Shown: positions 39,914 through 47,341 of the stretch, in pieces
How positions within the stretch are numbered: position 1 is the first letter of the stretch
Layout of the letters: the number at the start of each line of letters is the position of its first letter
Origin: Candidatus Omnitrophota bacterium
Lineage (GTDB): Bacteria > Omnitrophota > Gorgyraeia > Duberdicusellales > 4484-171
NCBI GenBank assembly: GCA_023227945.1
Contig: JALOCC010000008.1
Span: 1 to 53,221, forward strand
Reading direction: 5' to 3'
Length of the DNA: 53,221 nt
The notes under the pieces: model-generated
Told to the model about the DNA's origin: nothing
Databases searched by the model: none
The model's input: only the letters and a program-made list of their open reading frames with translations
Translations under genes and position numbers: made by a program

Positions 39914-40597
39914 ATGCCTAGCAAAATGCACCTTAGATGGCTAGGATGTTTTTTGATCGTCAACTGCATTTTTTCGGCTAGCGCCAACTTATGTTATGCA
40001 CTGGATGAAGCTATTGTAACCAAAGACAGAATAAATGTACGAGTTGACGCAACCGCAATGGCTCCTTCTATAGGGTTTTTAAAGCGCGGCGAAAAGGTTA
40101 AGATAATTGATGAAAGATTCGAATGGTATAAAATAACACTTCCCAAGCGTTTTTCTGCTTATGCTGCGGCAGAATTCTTAAAAGAAATAGATAACAACAA
40201 GGTTGAAGTTATTGCTTCTAATTTAAATTTACGCGATACCCCCAGTATGTCTTCTTATGTAATAGGCCAGGCAGAAAAGGGAACAGTATTTTTCTTTAGA
40301 AGAAAGAAAAATAATTGGTTTGAAGTAAGAGGCTACCCGCATATTTATGGCTGGGTAAATAAGAACTTTTTAGAAAAACGCGAAAAAGTAATTAATCTTG
40401 AAGGCACTTTATTTCCAGTTAATGATGCGAACTGTGAAGCTAATTACATATTGAAAACACCTGAAGAAAAATATTTATTAAATATACTTACAAAAGGAAA
40501 AACTAAGTATATGAATAAAAAAGTAAAAATAGAAGGCGTAATGGCAAAAGGCTCATGTTCTTACGTAGTTGTATATAAATTAGTCTTTGTAAGATGA
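39914..40597 (+). CDS. Secreted protein with two SH3b domains
   Basis: About 227 residues. A signal peptide (MHLRWLGCFLIVNCIFSASANLCYA) is followed by two bacterial SH3 repeats: AIVTKDRINVRVDATAMAPSIGFLKRGEKVKIIDERFEWYKI and VEVIASNLNLRDTPSMSSYVIGQAEKGTVFFFRRKKNNWFEVRG. A C-terminal domain not recognised follows. SH3b domains often bind cell-wall peptides. The frame is open upstream to 39752, but that part is terminator and repeat, so I begin at 39914; 39926 is equally possible. No SD is seen. Confidence 0.75.
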   Translation: MPSKMHLRWLGCFLIVNCIFSASANLCYALDEAIVTKDRINVRVDATAMAPSIGFLKRGEKVKIIDERFEWYKITLPKRFSAYAAAEFLKEIDNNKVEVIASNLNLRDTPSMSSYVIGQAEKGTVFFFRRKKNNWFEVRGYPHIYGWVNKNFLEKREKVINLEGTLFPVNDANCEANYILKTPEEKYLLNILTKGKTKYMNKKVKIEGVMAKGSCSYVVVYKLVFVR

Positions 40598-41226
40598 TTC
40601 AACCTGTTGATATTTTAAATTTTGTTTTTATCGGTGTAATACTATTCGTATCGATAACGCTTCATGAATATTCACATGGGTTTGTCGCAACAAAATTCGG
40701 AGACCCAACGCCTAAGGCAAGCGGCCGCCTAACCCTTAATCCGTTAGCGCATATAGACATTTTCGGGACACTGATACTCCCGATTCTTTTACTTGTTTTG
40801 AGCAGTGGAAAATTTGCTTTCGGATATGCAAAACCCGTTCCCATTAATCCATATCATTTCAAGAATCCGAAAAAAGATATACTTTGGGTAGGTTTAGCCG
40901 GGCCAGCGATTAATTTTATTATAGCGCTTTTATTAACCGGCCTGCTTAAGGCTACGAATTATTTGTTTATTCCAGAAATAATTATAGAGGGGATACTGAT
41001 TAATCTTATCCTGGGTATTTTTAATCTCATACCCATACCGCCCCTTGATGGTTCCAGGGTTTTAAGTGCTATTCTTCCCTATAAACTTTCTTACTTATAT
41101 CTTAAAATGGAGACGATTGGTTCATTTATCATAATTTTGCTGATTATGATAGGTTTTTTAAAATGGTTTATGCTGCCGATAGTAGGTTCTATTTTTTCAT
41201 TGTTAAATATAAAGGCTGCAATATGA
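40594..41226 (+). CDS. Site-2 protease family membrane metalloprotease (M50)
   Basis: A 210-residue integral membrane protein with the zinc motif HEYSH (His24, His28) in the first segment. GYAKPVPINPYHFKNPKKDILWVGLAGPAINFIIAL and the third ligand region FNLIPIPPLDGSRVL are also present. There are about five to six membrane spans and no PDZ domain. This is the compact SpoIVFB/Rv-like class. It starts inside the end of the SH3 gene and overlaps aroB by four bases. Confidence 0.93.
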   Translation: MIQPVDILNFVFIGVILFVSITLHEYSHGFVATKFGDPTPKASGRLTLNPLAHIDIFGTLILPILLLVLSSGKFAFGYAKPVPINPYHFKNPKKDILWVGLAGPAINFIIALLLTGLLKATNYLFIPEIIIEGILINLILGIFNLIPIPPLDGSRVLSAILPYKLSYLYLKMETIGSFIIILLIMIGFLKWFMLPIVGSIFSLLNIKAAI

Positions 41227-42311
41227 AAGTTATAAAAATTAATTTATCTAAAAATCCTTATAATATATATATAGAACAAAATTTATTTAAGAACATCAGC
41301 TCTCGTATTAAGGGGCTTAACCTTGGAAATTTCGCAATAATTCTCGCCTCACGCAGTGTCCTTGCTTTTTACAGAAAGAAAATAGAAAAATCCTTTACCA
41401 ATTTTCCTCATCGTATAATTGTCCTTCCTGACGGGGAGCGTGCGAAAACGAAAGAAAGTTTGTTTAGAATAATACAAGAAATAATAAAGACAAACAAACT
41501 AGATAGAAAAGTTTTTATCGTTTGCATAGGCGGAGGCACGGTGGGGGATGTAGGAGGTTTTGCTGCCTCGATATACAAAAGGGGGATTCCTTACGTGCAG
41601 GTTCCAACTACATTACTCTCTCAAATTGATGCAAGCATAGGCGGAAAAACCGCAATTGACCTTAAAGAGGCAAAAAATATATTAGGCGCATTTTATCAGC
41701 CAAAAGTTGTATTTATTGACCCAAATTTTCTAAATACTTTAAAAAAGAAACAAGTCAAGGAAGGTATTGCCGAGGCCGTAAAATACGCAGTTATTAAAAA
41801 CAGCGCGTTTTTTATTTTTTTATTAAAAAACTACCGGGAAATTCTTTCCTTAAAGCCTTCTTCGATTTTAAAAGTTATCGATGTTTGTGCCAATATAAAA
41901 GCAAAAATAGTAGAAATTGACGAGGTGGAAAAAAAATCCATACGAACTATACTTAACTTCGGCCATACTTTTGCGCATGCACTTGAGGCAGCTTCAAAAT
42001 ACAAGAAAATTTCGCATGGAGAAGCGGTAAGCTTAGGCATGCTTTATGCGGCTTTTCTGTCAAATAGAGTGGGGCTTTGCAGTATGAATGAAATTTGTCA
42101 GATACGTGACCTGCTTAAAAAATTCGAGCTTCCCGTTAAATATAAATATGATTTTAAAACTATCTATAAAGCAATGAGTTACGACAAAAAAAATGTTTCG
42201 GGCCAGTTTAGGCTGGTATTGCTTGAGTCAATTGGCAAGGTAAAGGTTGTCGGTGGAATTTCCGAGGGCCTGATAAGCAAAACACTGAAGGAATTCGGAG
42301 CCTTTATTTGA
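41223..42311 (+). CDS. aroB: 3-dehydroquinate synthase
   Basis: AroB is the NAD- and metal-dependent second enzyme of the shikimate pathway. The 362 residues have LPDGERAKTKES, IGGGTVGDVGGFAASIYKRGIPYVQVPTTLLSQIDASIGGKTAIDL, EGIAEAVKYAVI (metal Glu), NFGHTFAHALE and HGEAVSLGM (metal His residues). ATG 41223 overlaps the protease stop; an upstream in-frame start would lie inside that gene. Confidence 0.96.
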   Translation: MKVIKINLSKNPYNIYIEQNLFKNISSRIKGLNLGNFAIILASRSVLAFYRKKIEKSFTNFPHRIIVLPDGERAKTKESLFRIIQEIIKTNKLDRKVFIVCIGGGTVGDVGGFAASIYKRGIPYVQVPTTLLSQIDASIGGKTAIDLKEAKNILGAFYQPKVVFIDPNFLNTLKKKQVKEGIAEAVKYAVIKNSAFFIFLLKNYREILSLKPSSILKVIDVCANIKAKIVEIDEVEKKSIRTILNFGHTFAHALEAASKYKKISHGEAVSLGMLYAAFLSNRVGLCSMNEICQIRDLLKKFELPVKYKYDFKTIYKAMSYDKKNVSGQFRLVLLESIGKVKVVGGISEGLISKTLKEFGAFI

Positions 42312-42336
42312 CAAGCGCGTAAAATTATGTTATATT
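42308..42336 (+). promoter_or_regulatory. Strong sigma-70 promoter for PilZ gene, leaderless
   Basis: TTGACA (42308-42313, overlapping the aroB stop), exactly 17 bases, then TATATT (42331-42336). The expected start is at about 42343, four bases before the ATG at 42347, so no SD can be present in the mRNA. This is the best promoter match seen in the window. Confidence 0.7.
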
Positions 42337-42346
42337 AGTATAATTT

Positions 42347-42664
42347 ATGATCGACGAAAAGAGAAAAAATTCACGCAGCCCTATTTCTTTTCCGATAGAA
42401 TGTAATATTCTTCCCGGGAAGGAGTATTTTTATACGGTTAGCAAAGACCTAAGCGTAGGCGGGGTGCGCATACTTAGCGACGAATTTTTACCCAAAAATA
42501 ATTGCCTTAAGTTAAATATTAATCTTATAAATAAGGTTTTAGGCATGAAAGCAAAAGTTGTTTGGTGCAATAAAGAAAGGGCTTCTGAGAGGTATTCCGC
42601 GGGTTTAGAATTTGTAGAGATAGCTGAAGAGAGTAAAAATTATCTTAATTCAATAATAGAGTAA
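42347..42664 (+). CDS. PilZ domain protein
   Basis: A 105-residue single-domain PilZ protein. EKRKNSRSPISFPIECNI holds the N-terminal basic motif, weakened from RxxxR. SKDLSVGGVRILSD is the second motif (D/NxSxxG), and AGLEFVEI closes the barrel. PilZ domains bind c-di-GMP. It is transcribed from a near-perfect promoter right after aroB. Confidence 0.85.
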   Translation: MIDEKRKNSRSPISFPIECNILPGKEYFYTVSKDLSVGGVRILSDEFLPKNNCLKLNINLINKVLGMKAKVVWCNKERASERYSAGLEFVEIAEESKNYLNSIIE

Positions 42665-42699
42665 GTTCAACAGGTTAACATCCTGAGGGTAGGTTAATT

Positions 42700-42846
42700 A
42701 TGGCAAAAAGCGAAGAAAAAAGAAAAAACTGCGTTGCGTGTAATAAATCTTTGAAAAGAGTTAAGTGGTATTACAGAAATAACGGTTATTTTTGTAATAA
42801 AAACTGTTTTAAAGAGCACCTCAAAAAACAAGCCGCTAAAGCTTAA
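42700..42846 (+). CDS. Small zinc-ribbon-like protein
   Basis: A 48-residue protein, read directly: MAKSEEKRKNCVACNKSLKR, then VKWYYRNNGYFCNKNCFKEHLKKQAAKA. CxxC (11, 14) and CxxxC (32, 36) separated by 17 residues suggest one zinc site. Basic and aromatic residues could bind nucleic acid. I do not recognise the family. TAATG couples it to the following PilZ gene. Confidence 0.75.
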   Translation: MAKSEEKRKNCVACNKSLKRVKWYYRNNGYFCNKNCFKEHLKKQAAKA

Positions 42847-43211
42847 TGAGCGAAAAAAGAAGTTATCCCCGCATCGAAGGTAATCTTGCCTTAAAGCTTT
42901 GTGCAGCTGACTGTGATCTGGTTACAGAAACCAAAAATATAAGTGGTAGCGGTGCGTATTGTGCGGTAAACAAAGCTATTGCGCCGATGACTAAACTTGA
43001 TATAGTTTTGCTTGTGCCGCTTAATAAGGCTAACCATAAAAACGTAAAAAAAATAAACTGTAAGGGTGTAGTCGTTCGAAGCGAACACGTGCAGGACAAT
43101 GGTAAACAATCATACTGTCTTGGTATATACTTTAGCGAAATAAAAGAAACCGACCGTCGCTGCCTCATGTCTTATCTTACTTCGATATCGAAACCTTCAA
43201 ATATCTTTTAA
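42846..43211 (+). CDS. PilZ domain protein
   Basis: A 121-residue protein starting EKRSYPRIEGNLALKL, with RSYPR as the first c-di-GMP motif (RxxxR-like). TKNISGSGAYCAVN is the second (NxSxxG), and YCLGIYFSEI the last strand. It is better conserved than its neighbour at 42347. The ATG overlaps the stop of the zinc-ribbon gene by one base. Confidence 0.85.
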   Translation: MSEKRSYPRIEGNLALKLCAADCDLVTETKNISGSGAYCAVNKAIAPMTKLDIVLLVPLNKANHKNVKKINCKGVVVRSEHVQDNGKQSYCLGIYFSEIKETDRRCLMSYLTSISKPSNIF

Positions 43212-43214
43212 AAA

Positions 43215-43748
43215 GTGCTTAAAAGACTCTTTCCTTTAGCCGTCAAATTTTTCTGCAGTTTTATTTATTCAAACGAAGATAGCTACCTTAAAACGTATAA
43301 AATACTCGAACGTAAATTCGGTAAAATTGATTTTGCAAGCAGCTGCTTTGATTTTAGTTTTACTAATTATTACGAAAAAGAAATGGGTAAGCCTTTGTAC
43401 AGGCGATTTGTTTCTTTTGAAAAGTTGAAAGACCCGGCAGAGTTTGTGGCAATAAAATTATTTTGTATAAAAATAGAAAAAAAGCTGGCGCATGACGCGA
43501 AACGCACCATAAACATAGACCCTGGCTATATTAATGAAGGAAAATTAGTGCTTACAACTACAAAGGATTATTGTCATCGCATATACGTGGGTTGCGGAAT
43601 ATTTGAAGAAGTAACTTTATATTATAAAGATTCAAATTTCCAGGATCTTCCGACAACCTACCCGGACTATAAAACGCCTGAATATAAGGAAATTTTTCTT
43701 GTCCTACGAGAAAAATACAGGCAACAGTTAAAGAACAATGAAAAGTAA
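43215..43748 (+). CDS. DUF4416 family protein
   Basis: A 177-residue soluble protein of unknown function, matching DUF4416: FCSFIYSNEDSYLKTYKILERKFGKIDFASSCFDFSFTNYYEKEMGKPLYRRFVSFEKLKDP, RTINIDPGYINEGKLVLTTTKDYCHRIYVGCGIFEEVTLYY and FQDLPTTYPDYKTPEYKEIF. The start is GTG at 43215. The family is common in anaerobic deep-branching bacteria and often lies beside radical-SAM genes, as here. Confidence 0.88.
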   Translation: MLKRLFPLAVKFFCSFIYSNEDSYLKTYKILERKFGKIDFASSCFDFSFTNYYEKEMGKPLYRRFVSFEKLKDPAEFVAIKLFCIKIEKKLAHDAKRTINIDPGYINEGKLVLTTTKDYCHRIYVGCGIFEEVTLYYKDSNFQDLPTTYPDYKTPEYKEIFLVLREKYRQQLKNNEK

Positions 43749-44688
43749 AATTAAGCTTATCGAAGAAAGCCTAAAACTGCTTACCCCCAGGCTCGAAGCT
43801 TGCGATATTTGTCCCAGAAATTGCAAGGTTGACCGTTTAAACGGTCAACGCGGATACTGTAAGGCGGGGAATGTCCCGGTTATTTATACTGCATTTTTGC
43901 ATAGGGGAGAGGAGCCTGCCATAAGCGGAACGCAGGGGAGCGGTACCATATTTTTTTCAGGCTGTAATCTTGGGTGCATATATTGCCAGAATTATAAATT
44001 TTCCCACTTTCTTGAAGGCAGCTTAAAAAGCTGTGAGAAAATGGCAGATTTGATGCTTAAGCTCCAAAGTGAGAAAGCGCATAATATCAATCTTGTTACT
44101 CCTACACATTTTTTACCCCAAATCTTAGAGTCATTGCATATTGCTATTTCAGGCGGCCTAAACATACCGATTGTTTATAATACTTCCGGGTATGAGAAAA
44201 AAGAAATTATAGCCAAGCTTTCCGGTATAGTGGATATTTATCTACCGGATATGAAATATATAAGCGAAAGTTTAGCTCGCAAATGTTCCGATGCTGACGA
44301 TTATAATGTTTATAATAAAGAAGCAATACTTGAAATGTATAAGCAAAAAAACAAAGCGCATTTTAAGGGCAATGTCTTAATAAGCGGCCTTGTAGTGAGG
44401 CATTTGGTTATTCCCGGGCATATTCAGGAAACAGTTACGATACTTTCCTGGATAAAAGAGAATATTCCTAATTGTTTAACCAGTATAATGTTTCAATATC
44501 AACCGTATTATAAAGCTAAACTATACCCTCAAATAAACCGCACCGTAAATTTCGATGAATATAACCAGGTGAAAGAATTAGTGCAAAATCTTAGGCTAAA
44601 GGGCTGGGTGCAGGATTTTACCCAAAAAGAGGATATGGCTGGAGTATATTTTAATCCGGATACAAGCCTTGAGAAAAATTTTCTGTAA
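43738..44688 (+). CDS. Radical SAM protein of the PflX (COG1313) type
   Basis: A 316-residue radical-SAM enzyme. The N-terminal Cys set CDICPRNCKVDRLNGQRGYCKAGN comes first, then AFLHRGEEPAISGTQGSGTIFFSGCNLGCIYCQNYKFS containing the CxxxCxxC cluster. VYNTSGYEKKE and VDIYLPDMKY lie downstream. The family resembles pyruvate formate-lyase activases; its substrate is unknown. It may be related to the Memo gene at 22945, but AmrS proper is a different family. It overlaps DUF4416 by 11 nt. Confidence 0.88.
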   Translation: MKSKIKLIEESLKLLTPRLEACDICPRNCKVDRLNGQRGYCKAGNVPVIYTAFLHRGEEPAISGTQGSGTIFFSGCNLGCIYCQNYKFSHFLEGSLKSCEKMADLMLKLQSEKAHNINLVTPTHFLPQILESLHIAISGGLNIPIVYNTSGYEKKEIIAKLSGIVDIYLPDMKYISESLARKCSDADDYNVYNKEAILEMYKQKNKAHFKGNVLISGLVVRHLVIPGHIQETVTILSWIKENIPNCLTSIMFQYQPYYKAKLYPQINRTVNFDEYNQVKELVQNLRLKGWVQDFTQKEDMAGVYFNPDTSLEKNFL

Positions 44689-44706
44689 GTTACCGTACTT
44701 TTCCAT

Positions 44707-45195
44707 ATGAGGATTTCAAATTTAATAAACTTACAACGTTTAAAACGATTAATAACTGTACTATATATAAAATTAGTTCGGACTAACGATACCCCGCAAA
44801 AAATTGCCTTAGGCCTTGGCTTAGGTGTATTTTCGGGCATACTGCCGGGGACAGGCCCAATTGCTGCAGTCTTTTTAGCCTCCTTAGCCAGAGCCAATCG
44901 CGCAACAGCCTTACTTGGTAGTTTAGTTACAAATACCTGGCTAAGTTTTGTAACTTTTTTAATATCGATAAAAATAGGTTCAATTATAATAGGGGTAAAC
45001 TGGCAGGAGATAAAAGAAAAATGGTCATTATTCGTGAAAGATTTCACCTTCGTAGGGCTATTTAAGATGTCAGTTTTAAAAATGATATTGCCTATTATGC
45101 TTGGGTATTTGGTTGTTGCAATCTGCTGCGGCCTGCTTAGCTATATAGCTGCTATTTTAATCCTTAGTCTACGGAAAAGATCCTACAAAATTTAG
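44707..45195 (+). CDS. DUF2062 membrane protein
   Basis: A 162-residue membrane protein. TPQKIALGLGLGVFSGILPGTGPIAAVFLASLARANRATALLGSLVTNTW is the DUF2062 signature, often found in lipid- or LPS-linked gene sets. Two further C-terminal hydrophobic segments follow (KMILPIMLGYLVVAICCGLLSYIAAILIL). It starts 18 nt after the radical-SAM gene. Function unknown. Confidence 0.87.
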   Translation: MRISNLINLQRLKRLITVLYIKLVRTNDTPQKIALGLGLGVFSGILPGTGPIAAVFLASLARANRATALLGSLVTNTWLSFVTFLISIKIGSIIIGVNWQEIKEKWSLFVKDFTFVGLFKMSVLKMILPIMLGYLVVAICCGLLSYIAAILILSLRKRSYKI

Positions 45196-45201
45196 GCCTA
45201 C

Positions 45202-45230
45202 TTGAAAATAATAAAAATATATTGTATATA
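45202..45230 (+). promoter_or_regulatory. Promoter for the riboswitch RNA
   Basis: TTGAAA (45202-45207), 17 bases, TATATA (45225-45230). The expected start is about 45237, the first base of the aptamer helix. Thus the riboswitch has its own promoter. Confidence 0.55.
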
Positions 45231-45236
45231 TTAATT

Positions 45237-45394
45237 GCCGGTAAGGGTAAACCCCGTCGCGAAAGCCGGGGGTCGCAAAGCCACAGGCCTAAAGTAGTAC
45301 AACAAGCCGTTGCTTTAGACCAAAGCAAGCTAGGCAGTTGGAGCTGCTACGGCAGCTGGGTTGCATCGGAAAATCTCCCTTATCGGCCTTTTTT
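45237..45394 (+). promoter_or_regulatory. Cyclic di-GMP-I (GEMM-I) riboswitch
   Basis: The GEMM core is visible. GGGTAAACC (45245-45253) is followed by a P2 hairpin CCCCG...CGGGG with GAAA tetraloop. Then comes GCAAAGCC-ACA-GGCCTAA (45275-45292), the most conserved segment, and finally CTACGGCAGCTGGGTTGC (45347-45364), the receptor-bearing P3. The third G of GGG is kept, which fits c-di-GMP rather than the A of cGAMP-type members. GCCGGTAAGGG (45237-45247) pairs with CCCTTATCGGC (45377-45387), followed by CTTTTTT, so a terminator-like closing helix is possible. No gene follows. Confidence 0.88.
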
Positions 45395-45758
45395 ATTTCC
45401 CGCCATAGACAAACCCTATCCCGTATTTTAAAGCTAAAATCGAGGCTATTTTGACTGATTTAGGGGTATTATAAGGCTAGTTTCCGGTAGGATTCTTATA
45501 GGCTTGGAAGAATACGGTAATAAACATAAAGTAAGAATATATAGATAGAGGTAAGAAGCCCGCCTTGAATTCACAGCTTTTTATAATAATTCAATAAATG
45601 ATTGACCCTATTAGCTATTAGCTGATTTTAGACAATAATAAAAGTTAACATAAGATATATTATAGGAAGTAAGGTACATTCTCAAGGTACATTCTCTTTG
45701 TTCTGCCTGGTGGGTTCAGGTATTGCTATTAATGGGGTTAAATCTTTCCGTCTCGAGC
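45395..45758 (+). other. Gene-free stretch downstream of the riboswitch
   Basis: I see no credible gene on either strand. It contains a weak hairpin with ATTCTT...AAGAAT (about 45486-45513) and an AT-rich stretch. AAGGTACATTCTC is repeated twice without a gap (45671-45683, 45684-45696). The tandem 13-mer may be a remnant of a mobile-element end, but no transposase is present. Confidence 0.6.
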
Positions 45759-45971
45759 TTACTTTTGGGGACTGGTTGTTACGCCTTGCGGATTGTAATG
45801 AATGTTTAAAAAATCCAGGACTATCTTTCGTATGTATACGGATGGTTCCAGGTGGGCCTTTTCTGCCCAGTTTAATATCTCAACCCATTGTTCCCGGGTT
45901 AACCGGACATTTATCGTTTTTGTGTATTTTACTACCTTTTTAGGCCTGCCTTTTTTTGCTTTACTCGCCAT
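45759..45971 (-). CDS. Ribbon-helix-helix DNA-binding protein
   Basis: A 70-residue protein with a basic N-terminus (MASKAKKGRPKKVVKYTKTINVRLTREQWVEILNWAEKAHLEPSVYIRKIVLDFL). INVRLT is the beta strand and the two helices follow, the Arc/CopG fold. Such proteins are repressors or antitoxins. GGAGGAAG precedes the ATG, and the upstream region has three iterated boxes. No toxin gene is adjacent. Confidence 0.75.
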   Translation of the reverse strand: MASKAKKGRPKKVVKYTKTINVRLTREQWVEILNWAEKAHLEPSVYIRKIVLDFLNIHYNPQGVTTSPQK

Positions 45972-46010
45972 TACTTCCTCCTGATTTATTTAGTAATTTG
46001 GATTTATGAG

Positions 46011-46080
46011 AACACCATAAAACACTAAAAACCACTAAAAAACACAGAAAGAGTATAACACAAACTTAGGATTTTGTAAA
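46011..46080 (-). promoter_or_regulatory. Promoter and iterated operator of the ribbon-helix-helix gene
   Basis: Read on the minus strand: TTTACA (46080-46075), 18 bases, TATACT (46057-46052). Downstream come TTTTTTAGTGG, TTTTTAGTG and TTTTATGGTG in direct tandem (46044-46011). Iterated boxes at this position are typical operators of ribbon-helix-helix repressors, so autorepression is likely. Confidence 0.6.
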
Positions 46081-46128
46081 CCGATAAAAGGATACCCCTC
46101 TAAGAGTGGTCTCTCCTCTGCCTAAGGT

Positions 46129-46782
46129 TTAAAAACTTTCTTCTACCAGGTTAATTACGGTTATGGGGCTTGTTGGTGGGCCGTCAGCGCCTTTATATTG
46201 CACAAGGGCATTATCATCTACGCGGTACCAATAAAAGGCATGCCAGAACATTGAGCGAAAACCGGTAAGAATAACTTTTATCTTATAGGTTTTTATTTCT
46301 TTTCCGTTTACATTTATTGTTTCTTTTCCGTAATTTAAAGCCTTCATTTTATATGGCTTTAGGTCCATAGGATTTAACGTCCAAAAGGTGATGGCTTTTC
46401 CTCTCGACTTTGCGAGTTTTGATAATGAAAAAGACATTGGTTGGTACCAGGGGTCTTTGTCGATTTTTATGCTTCTTTCTATCGGTTTTGATTTAAAAAC
46501 CCCGCTTATCGTGATTAAATCTTTTCGCCGTTTAGCTAGAATATCTGTTTTGTCGGTGGTATTTACCAGATGCCACTCTAAGGCATTTAGATGCGAATCA
46601 TTTGTCGTGGTGTAGGTTTCTTGAGCGTGTTTCGTTTCAAGCACGGTCCAGTACTTTTCCGATCTTATTTTCCAGAATATATCTGTATAGCAATCTTTTA
46701 TTCTTTCGATGTATTTATACTCTTTTGCCTGAAGATTTAACGAAAAAAACAGTAAAATTAAAAATATAAAAATATATTTCAT
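46129..46782 (-). CDS. Secreted protein of unknown function
   Basis: A 217-residue protein with a clear signal peptide (MKYIFIFLILLFFSLNLQAKEY, cleavage after LQA). The rest is beta-rich with many aromatic residues, for example FWTLNPMDLKPYKMKALNYGKETINVNGKEIKTYKIKVILTGFRSMFWHAFYWYRVDDNALVQYKGADGP. This recalls DUF3108-like periplasmic proteins, but I cannot assign it firmly. It forms a pair with the next gene upstream (two-base gap). Confidence 0.6.
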   Translation of the reverse strand: MKYIFIFLILLFFSLNLQAKEYKYIERIKDCYTDIFWKIRSEKYWTVLETKHAQETYTTTNDSHLNALEWHLVNTTDKTDILAKRRKDLITISGVFKSKPIERSIKIDKDPWYQPMSFSLSKLAKSRGKAITFWTLNPMDLKPYKMKALNYGKETINVNGKEIKTYKIKVILTGFRSMFWHAFYWYRVDDNALVQYKGADGPPTSPITVINLVEESF

Positions 46783-46784
46783 GT

Positions 46785-47117
46785 CTATTTACTCTTTATT
46801 GTTGCCATTTTTAATGTGGTATGTATATTGTCCTGCCACGGCCAAAGCATAGCGATTATGATATTTTGTCCATTATCTTTTTTGAAAAGGGTTTGATTTT
46901 CCCAAACACCGCCATAATCTTCAGTTAAGAGTAAGATATCTTTAGAGGGCTTCACCCCTTGCTTTTTTTCAGGTTCTCCGAAGATGTCAGCAAATATTTT
47001 ATTTAATGCACTGATATCTTTATTCAAAATAACTATTTCGTCGTACTCCTCGGATATCGTGCGTTTCTCCGTGATATTTATGCTAGAGAGTTTATCAATT
47101 ATATTTTGTAAGGTCAT
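46785..47117 (-). CDS. Hypothetical protein
   Basis: A 110-residue soluble protein without signal or membrane segment. Visible features are an acidic N-terminal helix (TLQNIIDKLSSI), SALNKIFADIFGEPEKKQGVKPSKDILLLTEDYGGVWENQTLFKK and IIIAMLWPWQDNIHTTLKMATI, suggesting an alpha/beta fold. I do not recognise it. It ends two bases before the secreted protein begins, so the two are likely co-expressed. Confidence 0.55.
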   Translation of the reverse strand: MTLQNIIDKLSSINITEKRTISEEYDEIVILNKDISALNKIFADIFGEPEKKQGVKPSKDILLLTEDYGGVWENQTLFKKDNGQNIIIAMLWPWQDNIHTTLKMATIKSK

Positions 47118-47164
47118 TGCTTGTAAAATTAAACGTTTGTAAGCAGGTTTTAAAGCTTGAAAGG

Positions 47165-47326
47165 TTATTTTTTTACTTTGATACCGCTTCTACGCAGGGC
47201 TTTCAGCATCCGGTCATAGGCTTCGATAGTGCTTTTACCTTCAGTGAGATGGTTTGAAAAAATGCATGCATAGCCGCGGCGGTTTTTTATTTTGAATATT
47301 TTTATCCGGCGTGCACCTACCTTCAT
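47165..47326 (-). CDS. Small basic hypothetical protein
   Basis: A 53-residue protein, read directly: MKVGARRIKIFKIKNRRGYA, CIFSNHLTEGKSTIEAYDRM, LKALRRSGIKVKK. It has SD AAGGAGG at ideal spacing, strong evidence that it is translated. It is very basic, with GYACIFSNHLTEG in the centre, so nucleic-acid or ribosome binding is conceivable. Family unknown. It lies between the coiled-coil gene and the hypothetical pair. Confidence 0.65.
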   Translation of the reverse strand: MKVGARRIKIFKIKNRRGYACIFSNHLTEGKSTIEAYDRMLKALRRSGIKVKK

Positions 47327-47341
47327 AGAGCCTCCTTGTGT

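Noticed and set aside
45222..45431. Plus-strand frame of 69 codons over the riboswitch
   Set aside because: It lies wholly within the conserved GEMM aptamer and terminator and has no SD.
45671..45696. Insertion sequence near the riboswitch
   Set aside because: Only a tandem 13-mer is present; no transposase frame or paired ends were found anywhere in the window.
45698..45943. Plus-strand frame of 81 codons that the riboswitch could control
   Set aside because: Antisense to the ribbon-helix-helix gene, no SD, and no family resemblance.
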